A model generated the notes under the pieces. The model was not told where the DNA came from. It did not search any database and saw only the letters and a program-made list of their open reading frames with translations. A DNA stretch of 13,471 nucleotides from Desulfuromonadaceae bacterium (GTDB lineage Bacteria > Desulfobacterota > Desulfuromonadia > Desulfuromonadales > Syntrophotaleaceae), in the NCBI GenBank assembly GCA_021107335.1, contig JAIOSZ010000276.1:1-13471 (forward strand), in the 5' to 3' direction. How positions within the stretch are numbered: position 1 is the stretch's first letter; every line of letters starts with the position of its first letter. Shown in pieces: positions 1-7,167 of this stretch. The translations under genes and the position numbers were made by a program.

Positions 1-37
1 AAGGAGTACTCATAAGAATGATTGTATTTCCCGTGTG
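1..37. other. window edge downstream of the PilZ/GNAT-like gene
   Basis: This is the short stretch after the stop codon of the first minus-strand gene. An ATG on the minus strand at 11-13 is open to the window edge for only a few codons and has no strong ribosome binding site. It could be the start of a further gene of the same operon, but this cannot be supported here. No terminator hairpin is visible. Confidence 0.3.
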
Positions 38-1462
38 TTATTGATTTACACCTAAGATTCTTTTGCAAAAATCAAAATATTCATCAAGGTTTACCATGTT
101 CAATATCCATAGGTTATACGTTTTCTCGAAGGGTATTCCGCTGTCACTTGCAAACGATTTTGGGTAAATAAGTACTGGTATGCTATCTGTGTCAAGTTTT
201 ACACACATCATTGAAAGAAAAAAATAAAGTATCTCTTTGTTGATCCCCTCAGGGTCAACAATAAATATTTTTATAGAGTTGTTTATTTCCGACATATTGA
301 GCCCAATGTCAGAAACGTTGACAATAACTATAGCTTTGAGACTGTCTTTTATTCTTAAAGAGAAAAGGTGGCGTTCTTTTTTAAGACCGAGTGATGCATA
401 TTCCTTGGTCAGGCTCTCGTCATTATCACAACCGGGTTCGAGGTTGAGGGCTGCCGCCATAAGACCACCCGATGTATACTCCAGGAAACTATTGAGTTCG
501 TCTAGATCCTCGTCTGTTGTTCGATTAATGCTCAAGGGAGATGCAAGGACCCATTTAGTGTCGAATGACTTCCGAAAGTGGAGGTAGGCAAAAGGGTCGA
601 TGGAGCAGGCTTTTGGATTGTTGATATGTTTGGCTGCTCCCCCAAAATATCGGTGAGGGAAGCGGTTTTCAGGTCGAAAGAAGCCAAATACGAAATCCAG
701 GTGCGAGGAGTAGAGGCGGTGCGCTTCGTTGACATATCGACTGATTTGACTGAGAACCACCAGGCCGCCTTTGCCGGTAGCCGTTTTGCGAGCTGCGTGA
801 TGATGTATTAACCAAGAGTTCCGATAAAAGCGGATCATGGACATGTGCGCCAGGATGGTGCCGTTGTCCTGGTAAACAAAATGCCTGGCAATATTAGGCT
901 TCTTTTCATATAGCGTTTGGTACGTTTTTTTGAATGTGTCCTTGTTGGCTTTGAGGTGAATGTATTTCTCGGGATAAATAAAGCCGGAGTCAAAGAAAAA
1001 CTTCCACAGTGCATCAAGATCAACTCGGTTGCTCAGATACGAACACTTGTTGTCTGCTTGATAGAGTATGGCCAGCAGTCGCGTTTGTTCTTCTATTCTC
1101 ATGTCGAGAAAGGCGATACCGCAGGTTACCGTATCGGAATGCTTGGCGTTCTCAAGTGGCGTGCGGTAAACGACTTGGGCTTTACATTGCAGGCTGTCGC
1201 TGTTGGCAAAGGTTAGCGCAAGTGCTGGGATTATTAATCCTGGTAATAAGGCAGAGACTTGGGCATTTTCTGACACAGACAGGCCTGACCCAGAAATGTC
1301 GTTAACGTCGAGGTCGACCCATTTTCCTGTTAGGGGATGTTTGAAATTTATATTTGGCGACGGGGTGAGTTGTTGTCGGGTGCTGCGGTATTTTTTGGTT
1401 TTAAATTTGAATATGCGGTCACTGTTTGGGGTTAACACAATGGTCGCGTATTCTGGCCGCAT
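38..1462 (-). CDS. PilZ-domain protein with C-terminal GNAT/acyltransferase-like region
   Basis: The 474-residue protein has an N-terminal PilZ-like region (about residues 22-135) and a long unrelated C-terminal part. Seen directly: the second PilZ motif DxSxxG is intact (D55, S57, G60), but the first motif RxxxR is not. There are only R26 and R29 in a basic stretch, so c-di-GMP binding is uncertain. Residues about 147-300 (aromatic-rich, with a GGLVVLSQISRYVNEA stretch) and 340-474 resemble two GNAT-type acyltransferase halves of the kind linked to PilZ domains in Desulfuromonadales; I hold this fold assignment weakly. There is no signal peptide or membrane segment, so it is probably cytoplasmic. 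The ATG start lies 31 bases inside the end of the upstream PilZ-like gene and has no recognisable Shine-Dalgarno sequence, which suggests translational coupling. The substrate is unknown. The gene is AT-rich compared with its housekeeping neighbours. Confidence 0.72.
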   Translation of the reverse strand: MRPEYATIVLTPNSDRIFKFKTKKYRSTRQQLTPSPNINFKHPLTGKWVDLDVNDISGSGLSVSENAQVSALLPGLIIPALALTFANSDSLQCKAQVVYRTPLENAKHSDTVTCGIAFLDMRIEEQTRLLAILYQADNKCSYLSNRVDLDALWKFFFDSGFIYPEKYIHLKANKDTFKKTYQTLYEKKPNIARHFVYQDNGTILAHMSMIRFYRNSWLIHHHAARKTATGKGGLVVLSQISRYVNEAHRLYSSHLDFVFGFFRPENRFPHRYFGGAAKHINNPKACSIDPFAYLHFRKSFDTKWVLASPLSINRTTDEDLDELNSFLEYTSGGLMAAALNLEPGCDNDESLTKEYASLGLKKERHLFSLRIKDSLKAIVIVNVSDIGLNMSEINNSIKIFIVDPEGINKEILYFFLSMMCVKLDTDSIPVLIYPKSFASDSGIPFEKTYNLWILNMVNLDEYFDFCKRILGVNQ

Positions 1463-2175
1463 GACTGTTTAAGGATGGTGCACTCGGTTGAATAAATTGT
1501 TTCGCCCTCGCGGGAAAGAACAAGGGCGGCAAGTGCCTCGGGATTGAGCCACTGAAAGGTTTGGGGAGGAGCTGCCTTGACCTTTATGTTCAGCGAGGTC
1601 GCGCTGAATTCAGTCAGGGCGCCCTGAAAGCTGCTCCCGTTTTGAATTAATTGAGCGCTGATCTCAGAGCAGGGATATCTGTGAAACCTCCTCGAGTTAA
1701 GCTCCTCGCAAGTTTTCGGTAGGATAAAATGAAGGGTGTGGCGATTAATCTCAACGACTTGGGGATTGACCACAAGAGCGTTTTGACCATCGTTGACCAA
1801 TAGGTGCTGAAAGTGGTGTTCTTGCAACTTCCGCTGAAGTTCATGGCTGCTATGCCAACTGCAAATGAGGTTGTTGTCGGTACAGGGTTGCGGTTTGATT
1901 AGCAGTGACAGAATGGTGTCGTACCGTTTGTGGCGGAAGCAGGCTGTGATGGTGCCATCAAGAAAGTGGATATAGTTAAATTTATTTATTAATTCTTTTA
2001 AGCTGTACGTTTGGGGCGGGTGGGCGTCGGAGGCAGGACGACCTTCGGTTGGTGACTGCTGAAGCTCAGTAACAGTCCCTTTGCAGGATTCCATGGGGAG
2101 GCGACCCATCTTTTTAATGGTAATCCCCAGGGAAGGATGTGGCAGTTTTGACGCAAGCCTCACCTGGGAGAACAA
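1432..2175 (-). CDS. PilZ-like domain protein
   Basis: A soluble protein of up to 247 residues. The C-terminal half looks like a PilZ domain preceded by an N-terminal beta-rich domain of the YcgR-N kind. An RxxxR motif is present (R162, R166 in RRFHR), followed by a degenerate second motif in which E189, S191 and S194 stand where D/N, S and G are usual. PilZ proteins bind c-di-GMP and modulate motility, exopolysaccharide or partner enzymes; the target here is unknown. The start is uncertain. The longest frame uses TTG at 2173-2175 without a ribosome binding site. ATG at 2107-2109 (with a GGGGA about 14 bases upstream) or ATG at 2092-2094 are alternatives that keep all recognisable domain sequence, which begins around residue 57. 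Its TAA stop lies within the next gene, so the two genes are probably one operon whose products act together. Confidence 0.68.
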   Translation of the reverse strand: MFSQVRLASKLPHPSLGITIKKMGRLPMESCKGTVTELQQSPTEGRPASDAHPPQTYSLKELINKFNYIHFLDGTITACFRHKRYDTILSLLIKPQPCTDNNLICSWHSSHELQRKLQEHHFQHLLVNDGQNALVVNPQVVEINRHTLHFILPKTCEELNSRRFHRYPCSEISAQLIQNGSSFQGALTEFSATSLNIKVKAAPPQTFQWLNPEALAALVLSREGETIYSTECTILKQSCGQNTRPLC

Positions 2176-2229
2176 TTCAAATTAAATAGCAGCGACGACG
2201 GATATGGTATGTTGAAAGATACGCCTAAT

Positions 2230-2258
2230 TTTCTAACATAGGGCGGCGATTTGTTCAA
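2230..2258 (-). promoter_or_regulatory. candidate sigma-70-type promoter for the PilZ-like pair
   Basis: Read on the minus strand there is TTGAAC (2253-2258), a 17-base spacer, then TAGAAA (2230-2235) preceded by TGT, which resembles an extended -10. Transcription would start near 2223, upstream of every candidate start of the PilZ-like gene. The remainder of the 202-base gap (2176-2377) is AT-rich and shows no convincing terminator for rarA. Confidence 0.38.
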
Positions 2259-2377
2259 GCCTAGAAATCATAAAATGTCCTGAAGAATGACGGGGTTCGC
2301 TTAGTTTTTGCTAGGATTAATACTATAGGAAGGCTTGTTCTCTATATAAAGTTCGCTACGAAGGGGTTCGGCAGGCC

Positions 2378-3757
2378 TTAATCGTCTCGATTATTGTTCT
2401 TGTGAGGCTTTGTCGGAAGTGTTGGGTCTGCGTGGTCGGTATGGCTGCTCGCTGATGGCCGGGTCGGATTTTGAAGGTTGCGCAGCCGTTCGCCCATGGT
2501 TTTTTCATAGCCCCGCTCGGTCGGTTGGTAATAGCTGCGTCCTTGCAATTCCTCTGGTAGATAGTTTTGGGTCGTGTGTCCACCGTTATAATCGTGGGGG
2601 TAGCGATAGTCTTTGCCGTAGTCGAGTTCTTTCATCAGTTTGGTTGGGGCGTTGCGCAGGTGCAGGGGGATAGGCAGGGCACCGCTTCGTCGGACTTCAG
2701 CCAGGGCTTCGTCAATGCCGCGGTAAGAGGCATTGCTTTTTGGTGCGCAGGCCAGGTAGGTAGCAGCTTGAGCCAGTGGGATGCGACCCTCAGGCATGCC
2801 GACAAAGTGAACGGCTTGCTGCGTCGTCAGTGCAATCTGTAGGCCTCGGGGGTCAGCATTGCCAATGTCTTCGGCGGCGAAGATGACCATTCTCCGGGCG
2901 ATGAATAAGGGGTCTTCTCCTGCCTCAATCATGCGAGCTAGCCAGTAAAGTGCGGCATCGGGATCGGAGCCGCGCAGGCTTTTGATGAAGGCGGAGATCA
3001 CGAAGTAGTGCTCCTCGGCTCCCTTGTCATAGCGTAGCCCCTGTTTTTGCAGGGCTTCTTTGACGGTTGGCAGGGTGATGGCCCCTTTTCCGGTCAGGGC
3101 GGCTGCCAGTTCCAGGGCATTGAGGCCGGCTCGGGCATCGCCGTGAGCCTGTTCGGCGAGAAAAGCAACGGCTTCCTCGGTGGTGTCTTGGTGTCGGCCA
3201 TTGAGGCCCCTCGGATCTGCCAGGGCACGCATCAGTAAGGTTGTGATCTGTGCAGTGTCGAGGTCGTGCAGGACGAGGATTCTTGAGCGGGAGAGCAGTG
3301 CGGAGTTAATCTCGAAAGACGGATTTTCCGTCGTAGCTCCGACCAGGATAATGTCACCCCGTTCCACATAGGGCAAAAAAGCATCCTGCTGGGCCTTGTT
3401 GAAGCGGTGAATCTCGTCGACGAACAGCAAGGTTTTGCGGCTGTGGTAAGCGCGTTCTTCTTGGGCCTGTTTGACCACTTCGCGTACTTCTTTGACCCCT
3501 TGCAGGACGGCGGAGAAAAATACAAAGCGGCTGCTGGTGCTGTTGGCGATAACTTGAGCCAACGTGGTTTTGCCGGTGCCGGGTGGTCCCCAGAAAATTG
3601 CCGAGGAGAGTTGATCGGTTTCGATCAGCCGACGGAGTATTTTGTTGGGACCAAGAAGATGTTCTTGGCCAACCATTTCCTCCAGGGTCCTGGGGCGCAT
3701 ACGCTCAGCCAAGGGGGCTGCTGAATTGGGTTCCTGGTTTGTTTCAAAAAGATCCAT
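2378..3757 (-). CDS. rarA: replication-associated recombination protein A (RarA/MgsA), AAA+ ATPase
   Basis: RarA is a clamp-loader-related AAA+ ATPase that acts at stalled replication forks and at single-strand/duplex junctions. The 459-residue protein has the full family pattern: Walker A GPPGTGKT at 57-64, Walker B LLFVDE at 110-115, the family-typical sensor-1 stretch GATTENPSFE at 140-149, and a probable arginine finger in LLSRSR at 154-159. The C-terminal MgsA/RarA tetramerisation part runs to about residue 430 (IKSLRGSDPDAALYWLARM is diagnostic), followed by a low-complexity polar tail. Length is close to the E. coli protein (447 residues). The reading frame is open upstream to 3889, but ATG at 3755-3757 starts the conserved MDLF-like N-terminus and leaves room for a divergent promoter. 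The gene is divergent from nadK and lies upstream of the PilZ-like pair on the same strand. Confidence 0.95.
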   Translation of the reverse strand: MDLFETNQEPNSAAPLAERMRPRTLEEMVGQEHLLGPNKILRRLIETDQLSSAIFWGPPGTGKTTLAQVIANSTSSRFVFFSAVLQGVKEVREVVKQAQEERAYHSRKTLLFVDEIHRFNKAQQDAFLPYVERGDIILVGATTENPSFEINSALLSRSRILVLHDLDTAQITTLLMRALADPRGLNGRHQDTTEEAVAFLAEQAHGDARAGLNALELAAALTGKGAITLPTVKEALQKQGLRYDKGAEEHYFVISAFIKSLRGSDPDAALYWLARMIEAGEDPLFIARRMVIFAAEDIGNADPRGLQIALTTQQAVHFVGMPEGRIPLAQAATYLACAPKSNASYRGIDEALAEVRRSGALPIPLHLRNAPTKLMKELDYGKDYRYPHDYNGGHTTQNYLPEELQGRSYYQPTERGYEKTMGERLRNLQNPTRPSASSHTDHADPTLPTKPHKNNNRDD

Positions 3758-3791
3758 GGTAGTTCCAAATAAGGTTTTGGGGGCAGTATCG

Positions 3792-3821
3792 ACTCTAGCA
3801 CAGAGGGACGGTTGGCGACAA
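3792..3821 (-). promoter_or_regulatory. candidate promoter for rarA
   Basis: On the minus strand TTGTCG (3816-3821) is followed after 18 bases by TAGAGT (3792-3797), with TGC directly before it (extended -10 style). It would start transcription near 3785, about 28 bases upstream of the rarA ATG. It is a moderate match only. Confidence 0.35.
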
Positions 3822-3838
3822 GCTGGTTTTGCTATAAG
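3812..3838 (+). promoter_or_regulatory. candidate extended -10 promoter for nadK-recN
   Basis: On the plus strand TTGGCG (3812-3817) and TATAAG (3833-3838) are separated by 15 bases, which is short, but the -10 is preceded by TGC, as in extended -10 promoters that tolerate poor -35 placement. Its -35 shares two bases with the candidate -35 of the divergent rarA promoter. Confidence 0.4.
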
Positions 3839-3914
3839 TTGTTGAAAGTGATGGACTTTGTTTGGGTGCTGTGATATTTTCGGCGGCATGCCGAGAGCGG
3901 CGGAAAGGGAACGT

Positions 3915-4784
3915 ATGAAAGGGATCGGAATCTACGCCAAGTGCAGTCATCCCGATGCGGTTCGTGTCGCCGGTGAAGTGGTCGATTGGCTCGCCAAGAG
4001 GGGGCTGAACGTTTTTCTGGAAGAGGCATTGGCCCGTCAGTTGTCCGGGCAGGGACCAGGGTATGAACGGAGAGAGATTCCCTCCATGGTCGATCTGATC
4101 GTCGTCCTTGGCGGTGACGGCACTTTGATTTCCGTAGCCAGGCAAGTGGCTCGGCATAATGGCGACAGGGATATACCCATTCTTGGCGTCAATCTGGGTA
4201 GCCTTGGATTCTTGACCGAAATTACTCGCGACGAGATGTTTCCCTGTTTGGAAAAGGTCCTTCGGGGCGATTTCAAGTTGTCTCAACGAATGATGCTGGA
4301 GGCGGTCATCCTTCGTGATGGCCAAGAGCTTAAGCGTTTTCGGGTGCTTAACGACATCGTTCTTAATAAGGGTGCGATTGCCCGTATCGTCGATATGGAA
4401 GTTTTGGTCGATGATGCCTATCTGACGACATTTAAGGCTGATGGCCTGGTTATTGCTACTCCTACCGGTTCGACGGCCTACAATCTTTCTGCTGGTGGTC
4501 CGATTATCTCACCCGGGTTGCACTGTTTTGTGATTTCGCCGATCTGTCCGCATATGCTGGCCAATAGGCCGCTGATCGTTTCTGATGATGCTATGATTCG
4601 GGTCGAGGTCAAATCCAAGGACGCGCATGTGGTTTTTACCGCCGATGGCCAAGTTGCAGTTGATTTACAGGCTGGCGATTTGATCCAGATTTGCAAAGCC
4701 CGGCGAGGTACACTGCTGATTGATAGCCCATCCAGAGACTATTTTGAAGTGCTGCGCACCAAGTTGGGTTGGGGAGAACGATAA
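3915..4784 (+). CDS. nadK: NAD kinase
   Basis: NadK phosphorylates NAD to NADP using ATP or polyphosphate in the cytoplasm and is the only known route to NADP. The 289-residue product carries the family hallmarks in order: GGDGT at 66-70 with catalytic D68, GVNLGSLGFL at 91-100, NDIVL at 146-150 contacting NAD, and the long nucleotide-binding motif TPTGSTAYNLSAGGP at 182-196, followed by the usual PICPH and NRPL stretches. Length is normal. I chose ATG at 3915 because it is preceded by AAGGGA and directly starts the first beta strand (GIGIYAK); the frame is open further upstream to 3858 but without a ribosome binding site. recN follows after 27 bases, an arrangement seen in many bacteria, so the two are probably co-transcribed. 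Confidence 0.96.
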   Translation: MKGIGIYAKCSHPDAVRVAGEVVDWLAKRGLNVFLEEALARQLSGQGPGYERREIPSMVDLIVVLGGDGTLISVARQVARHNGDRDIPILGVNLGSLGFLTEITRDEMFPCLEKVLRGDFKLSQRMMLEAVILRDGQELKRFRVLNDIVLNKGAIARIVDMEVLVDDAYLTTFKADGLVIATPTGSTAYNLSAGGPIISPGLHCFVISPICPHMLANRPLIVSDDAMIRVEVKSKDAHVVFTADGQVAVDLQAGDLIQICKARRGTLLIDSPSRDYFEVLRTKLGWGER

Positions 4785-4811
4785 ACCTCTGTTGCAATTG
4801 AGAGAAACGCG

Positions 4812-6479
4812 ATGTTGACGGATCTTCACATTAGAAATTTTGCGATTATCGACGCTCTAGAGATCGGATTCTCTTCTGGGTTCAATGTCTTGACCGGAGA
4901 AACCGGTGCCGGTAAATCGATTATCATCGATGCTGTTGCATTATTGCTTGGTGGCCGGGCACGTGTCGACTTGATCCGTACGGGTAGTGAAGAAGCGGTG
5001 GTCGAAGCTGTTTTTGATCTTCAGGGGCAACCGGTTGTACGCCAAGTCCTGGCCGCTGGTGGGTTCGAAGATGAAGACGAATTGCTGATCAAAAGGGTGG
5101 TTAATCGCAGCGGCCGCAATAAGATTTACATCAACGGAAGCTTGGCCAAGCTGGCTCAGTTGCAGCCGTTGACCAGTCAGTTGATGAATATCTATGGCCA
5201 GCATGAGCACCAGGGGTTGCAGCGGGCAGACAGTCATCTGGTCTTTCTCGATAGTTTCGCCGGACTGCAACCGGAATTGGAGGTCTACCGGCGTTGCTTT
5301 GACGAGATTCAGGGGTTAGAGCAGCAACTCCAAAAGCTACAGGAAGCTGAGGCTGGCCGTCTGCAGCGACTAGATCTGTTGAAATTTCAGTTGCGCGAGC
5401 TCGATGAAGCGAACCTGCTAGCAGGCGAAGATGAAGAACTGCTTGCCGAGCGTTCCTTGCTGCAACATGGCGAGCGTCTGTCCCGTTCCGCTTTAACCGG
5501 TTACGAAACTCTTTACGGTGCCGAGCAGGCGGTTTGTACTCATCTGGATGCAGTCGCTGCTGAACTGGAAAACAGCGCGGCGATCGATGGTCAGTTATCG
5601 CCTTTGGCAGAGACGGTACGTTCATCTCTGTATATGTTGGAAGATGTCGCCGAACAGCTGCGCACTTATGCCGGCAAGGTCTCTTTTGATGCCGCTCGCC
5701 TCAACCAGGTAGAAAAGCGGCTGGCGGTGCTGGCCGATTTACAGCGAAAGTATGCTAGTACTATTGACGGCCTGTTGGTGTATCGAGAAGAAATTGCGCA
5801 AGAGAGTGAAGCTCTGGTGCATGCCGATGCCACCAAAGAGGAGTTGACGAAGCGTCTTGAGCAGGGGCACCTGCAGTTGCAGCAACAGGGTGACGCTATT
5901 TCAACACGGAGACGTGTCGCTGCCGAGACCTTACGGGAGGCTGTCGAAGGGGAATTGGCCGAGCTGGCCATGCCCAAGGCCCAGTTTGAGATGCGCCTTT
6001 TTGCCTTGCCGCAAGCGGGGCCTGGCGGTCTGGAGCGGGGGGAATTCTATCTAGCTGCCAATCTGGGCGAAGATTCCAAGCCCTTGGCTTGGATCGCGTC
6101 GGGTGGCGAATTGTCGCGCATTATGTTGGCCTTGCGCCGCGCCGCGCCGGGCGCTGACCATATCGCTACGCTGATCTTTGATGAGGTCGATGCCGGCATC
6201 GGCGGGGTGGCAGCCAGCGCGGTCGGTCAAAAATTGCAGGCCATTGCCAGAGGGGCCCAAGTGCTGTGTATCACCCATCTGCCCCAAGTGGCGGCCTTTG
6301 CCGATCATCACTATCGGGTGGAAAAACAGGAGCGGGATGGCCGCACCTGCACTGGTCTGGTACATCTCGAAGGTGAAGAACGCATCGAAGAAATGGCACG
6401 TATGCTGGGGGGAGCTCAGGTCACCGAGCGCACTCTAGAACATGCTCGCGAGATTATCGTCCAATCGGCCCCTCAGTAG
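4812..6479 (+). CDS. recN: DNA repair protein RecN
   Basis: RecN is an SMC-like ATPase recruited to double-strand breaks, where it promotes strand pairing and recombinational repair. The 555-residue protein is full length (E. coli 553). It has the N-terminal Walker A GETGAGKS at 29-36, a central glutamine/leucine-rich coiled coil (roughly 150-400), the ABC signature SGGELS at 430-435, Walker B LIFDEVDAG from 454, and a distal THLPQVA motif. The start ATG follows nadK by 27 bases with only a weak GAGA-type ribosome binding site, so translation may lean on nadK. I found no convincing LexA-type operator in the gap before it or in front of nadK, so SOS control is not visible here. Confidence 0.97.
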   Translation: MLTDLHIRNFAIIDALEIGFSSGFNVLTGETGAGKSIIIDAVALLLGGRARVDLIRTGSEEAVVEAVFDLQGQPVVRQVLAAGGFEDEDELLIKRVVNRSGRNKIYINGSLAKLAQLQPLTSQLMNIYGQHEHQGLQRADSHLVFLDSFAGLQPELEVYRRCFDEIQGLEQQLQKLQEAEAGRLQRLDLLKFQLRELDEANLLAGEDEELLAERSLLQHGERLSRSALTGYETLYGAEQAVCTHLDAVAAELENSAAIDGQLSPLAETVRSSLYMLEDVAEQLRTYAGKVSFDAARLNQVEKRLAVLADLQRKYASTIDGLLVYREEIAQESEALVHADATKEELTKRLEQGHLQLQQQGDAISTRRRVAAETLREAVEGELAELAMPKAQFEMRLFALPQAGPGGLERGEFYLAANLGEDSKPLAWIASGGELSRIMLALRRAAPGADHIATLIFDEVDAGIGGVAASAVGQKLQAIARGAQVLCITHLPQVAAFADHHYRVEKQERDGRTCTGLVHLEGEERIEEMARMLGGAQVTERTLEHAREIIVQSAPQ

Positions 6480-6528
6480 TCGCTTTGTATGGGCCATATC
6501 CACTATAAACACATCCAGCGAAAGTAAG

Positions 6529-6984
6529 ATGATGGCTATTCGTAAAGCCCGCATACCCGACGCCAAGGCCATTCATAAGTTACTGATTACCTATGCTCAG
6601 CAGGAGTTGATGCTGTCCCGCTCTCTGCCCGATATTTATGAGCGAATTCGTTCGTTTTATGTTTATGAGGTTTCGGGCGAGATTTTGGGAACGGTCAGTT
6701 TGCAGATCTGTTGGGAGGATCTGGCGGAAGTGCGCTCCCTGGCTGTTGCCGAAAGCCAGGTGAAGAAGGGGATGGGCCGGCAGCTGGTACAATCCTGTCT
6801 CGAAGAGGCGCGGGCGTTGGGCCTGAAAAAGGTCTTTGCCCTGACTTACCAGCCGGTCTTCTTTGAGAAGATGGGTTTTCAGTACATCGAGAAAGCTGAA
6901 CTTCCGCAAAAAATCTGGAGCGATTGCGTCAAATGTCCTAAGTTTCCCGATTGTGACGAAATCGCCATGAGCGTCGTTCTGTGA
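6529..6984 (+). CDS. argA: short N-acetylglutamate-synthase-like GNAT acetyltransferase
   Basis: The 151-residue protein is a single GNAT domain. It strongly resembles the stand-alone acetyltransferase form of N-acetylglutamate synthase, which transfers acetyl from acetyl-CoA to glutamate in the first step of arginine synthesis. Seen directly: CWEDLAEVRSLAV (61-73) leading to the acetyl-CoA loop KKGMG (79-83), then FALTYQPVFFEKMGF (103-117), and a C-terminal PQKIWSDCVKCPKFPDCDE stretch with Cys at 133, 136 and 142 that I recognise as typical of this subfamily. There is no amino-acid-kinase domain, unlike E. coli ArgA. Two adjacent ATGs (6529, 6532) are possible starts; the frame extends upstream to 6442 inside recN but that part has no domain sequence. 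It follows recN by 49 bases. The argJ gene further on supports a role in arginine synthesis. Confidence 0.82.
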   Translation: MMAIRKARIPDAKAIHKLLITYAQQELMLSRSLPDIYERIRSFYVYEVSGEILGTVSLQICWEDLAEVRSLAVAESQVKKGMGRQLVQSCLEEARALGLKKVFALTYQPVFFEKMGFQYIEKAELPQKIWSDCVKCPKFPDCDEIAMSVVL

Positions 6985-7017
6985 CCTGTTTGCTTCGTTG
7001 GTGAAAGGATTAATGGC

Positions 7018-7046
7018 TTGACAGAGAGACGGGTTTTTTCTATTAA
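7018..7046 (+). promoter_or_regulatory. sigma-70-type promoter for the M23 peptidase gene
   Basis: A perfect TTGACA (7018-7023) is followed after exactly 17 bases by TATTAA (7041-7046). It lies 34 bases after the acetyltransferase stop, and transcription would begin near 7053, giving a leader of about 115 bases before the TTG start of the peptidase gene. Confidence 0.6.
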
Positions 7047-7081
7047 TTAGAGCCGTTAAGCTGATTTTGAGTTATTAGGTT

Positions 7082-7093
7082 CTGACGTGTCAG
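7082..7093. repeat. short inverted repeat in the M23 peptidase leader
   Basis: CTGACGTGTCAG has perfect 5-base arms around a 2-base centre. It sits about 30 bases downstream of the predicted transcription start. It could be an operator half-site pair or a chance match; a second weak inverted repeat (ACCCG at 7096-7100 with CGGGT at 7111-7115) follows immediately. Confidence 0.3.
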
Positions 7094-7167
7094 TCACCCG
7101 GATAGCAGCTCGGGTATCGTATTTATATCAGGCAGTTTTCCTGTGTGCTTTGTAGAGGACTATTCAC

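Noticed and set aside
237..1305. Several plus-strand open frames opposite the PilZ/GNAT-like gene
   Set aside because: They overlap each other and the coding strand, have no recognisable domains or ribosome binding sites, and contradict the PilZ motif on the minus strand.
2340..2377. Terminator of rarA at the short TTCG/CGAA inverted repeat
   Set aside because: The stem is only four base pairs with a weak downstream T stretch, so it is not good enough to call.
3758..3889. Upstream extension of rarA to an ATG at 3889
   Set aside because: The extra 44 residues show no family similarity and would cover the divergent promoter region; conserved RarA sequence begins just after the ATG at 3757.
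3758..4811. SOS (LexA) box controlling nadK-recN
   Set aside because: I looked for CTGT-N8-ACAG and GGTT-type delta-proteobacterial operators before nadK and recN and found no convincing match.
6442..6528. Upstream start of the acetyltransferase inside recN
   Set aside because: The extra residues are low-quality read-through of the recN end; the GNAT domain starts at MAIRKARI.
7016..7040. T-run after the acetyltransferase gene as an intrinsic terminator
   Set aside because: There is no stable GC stem in front of the T-run, and the T-run falls inside the spacer of a consensus-like promoter.
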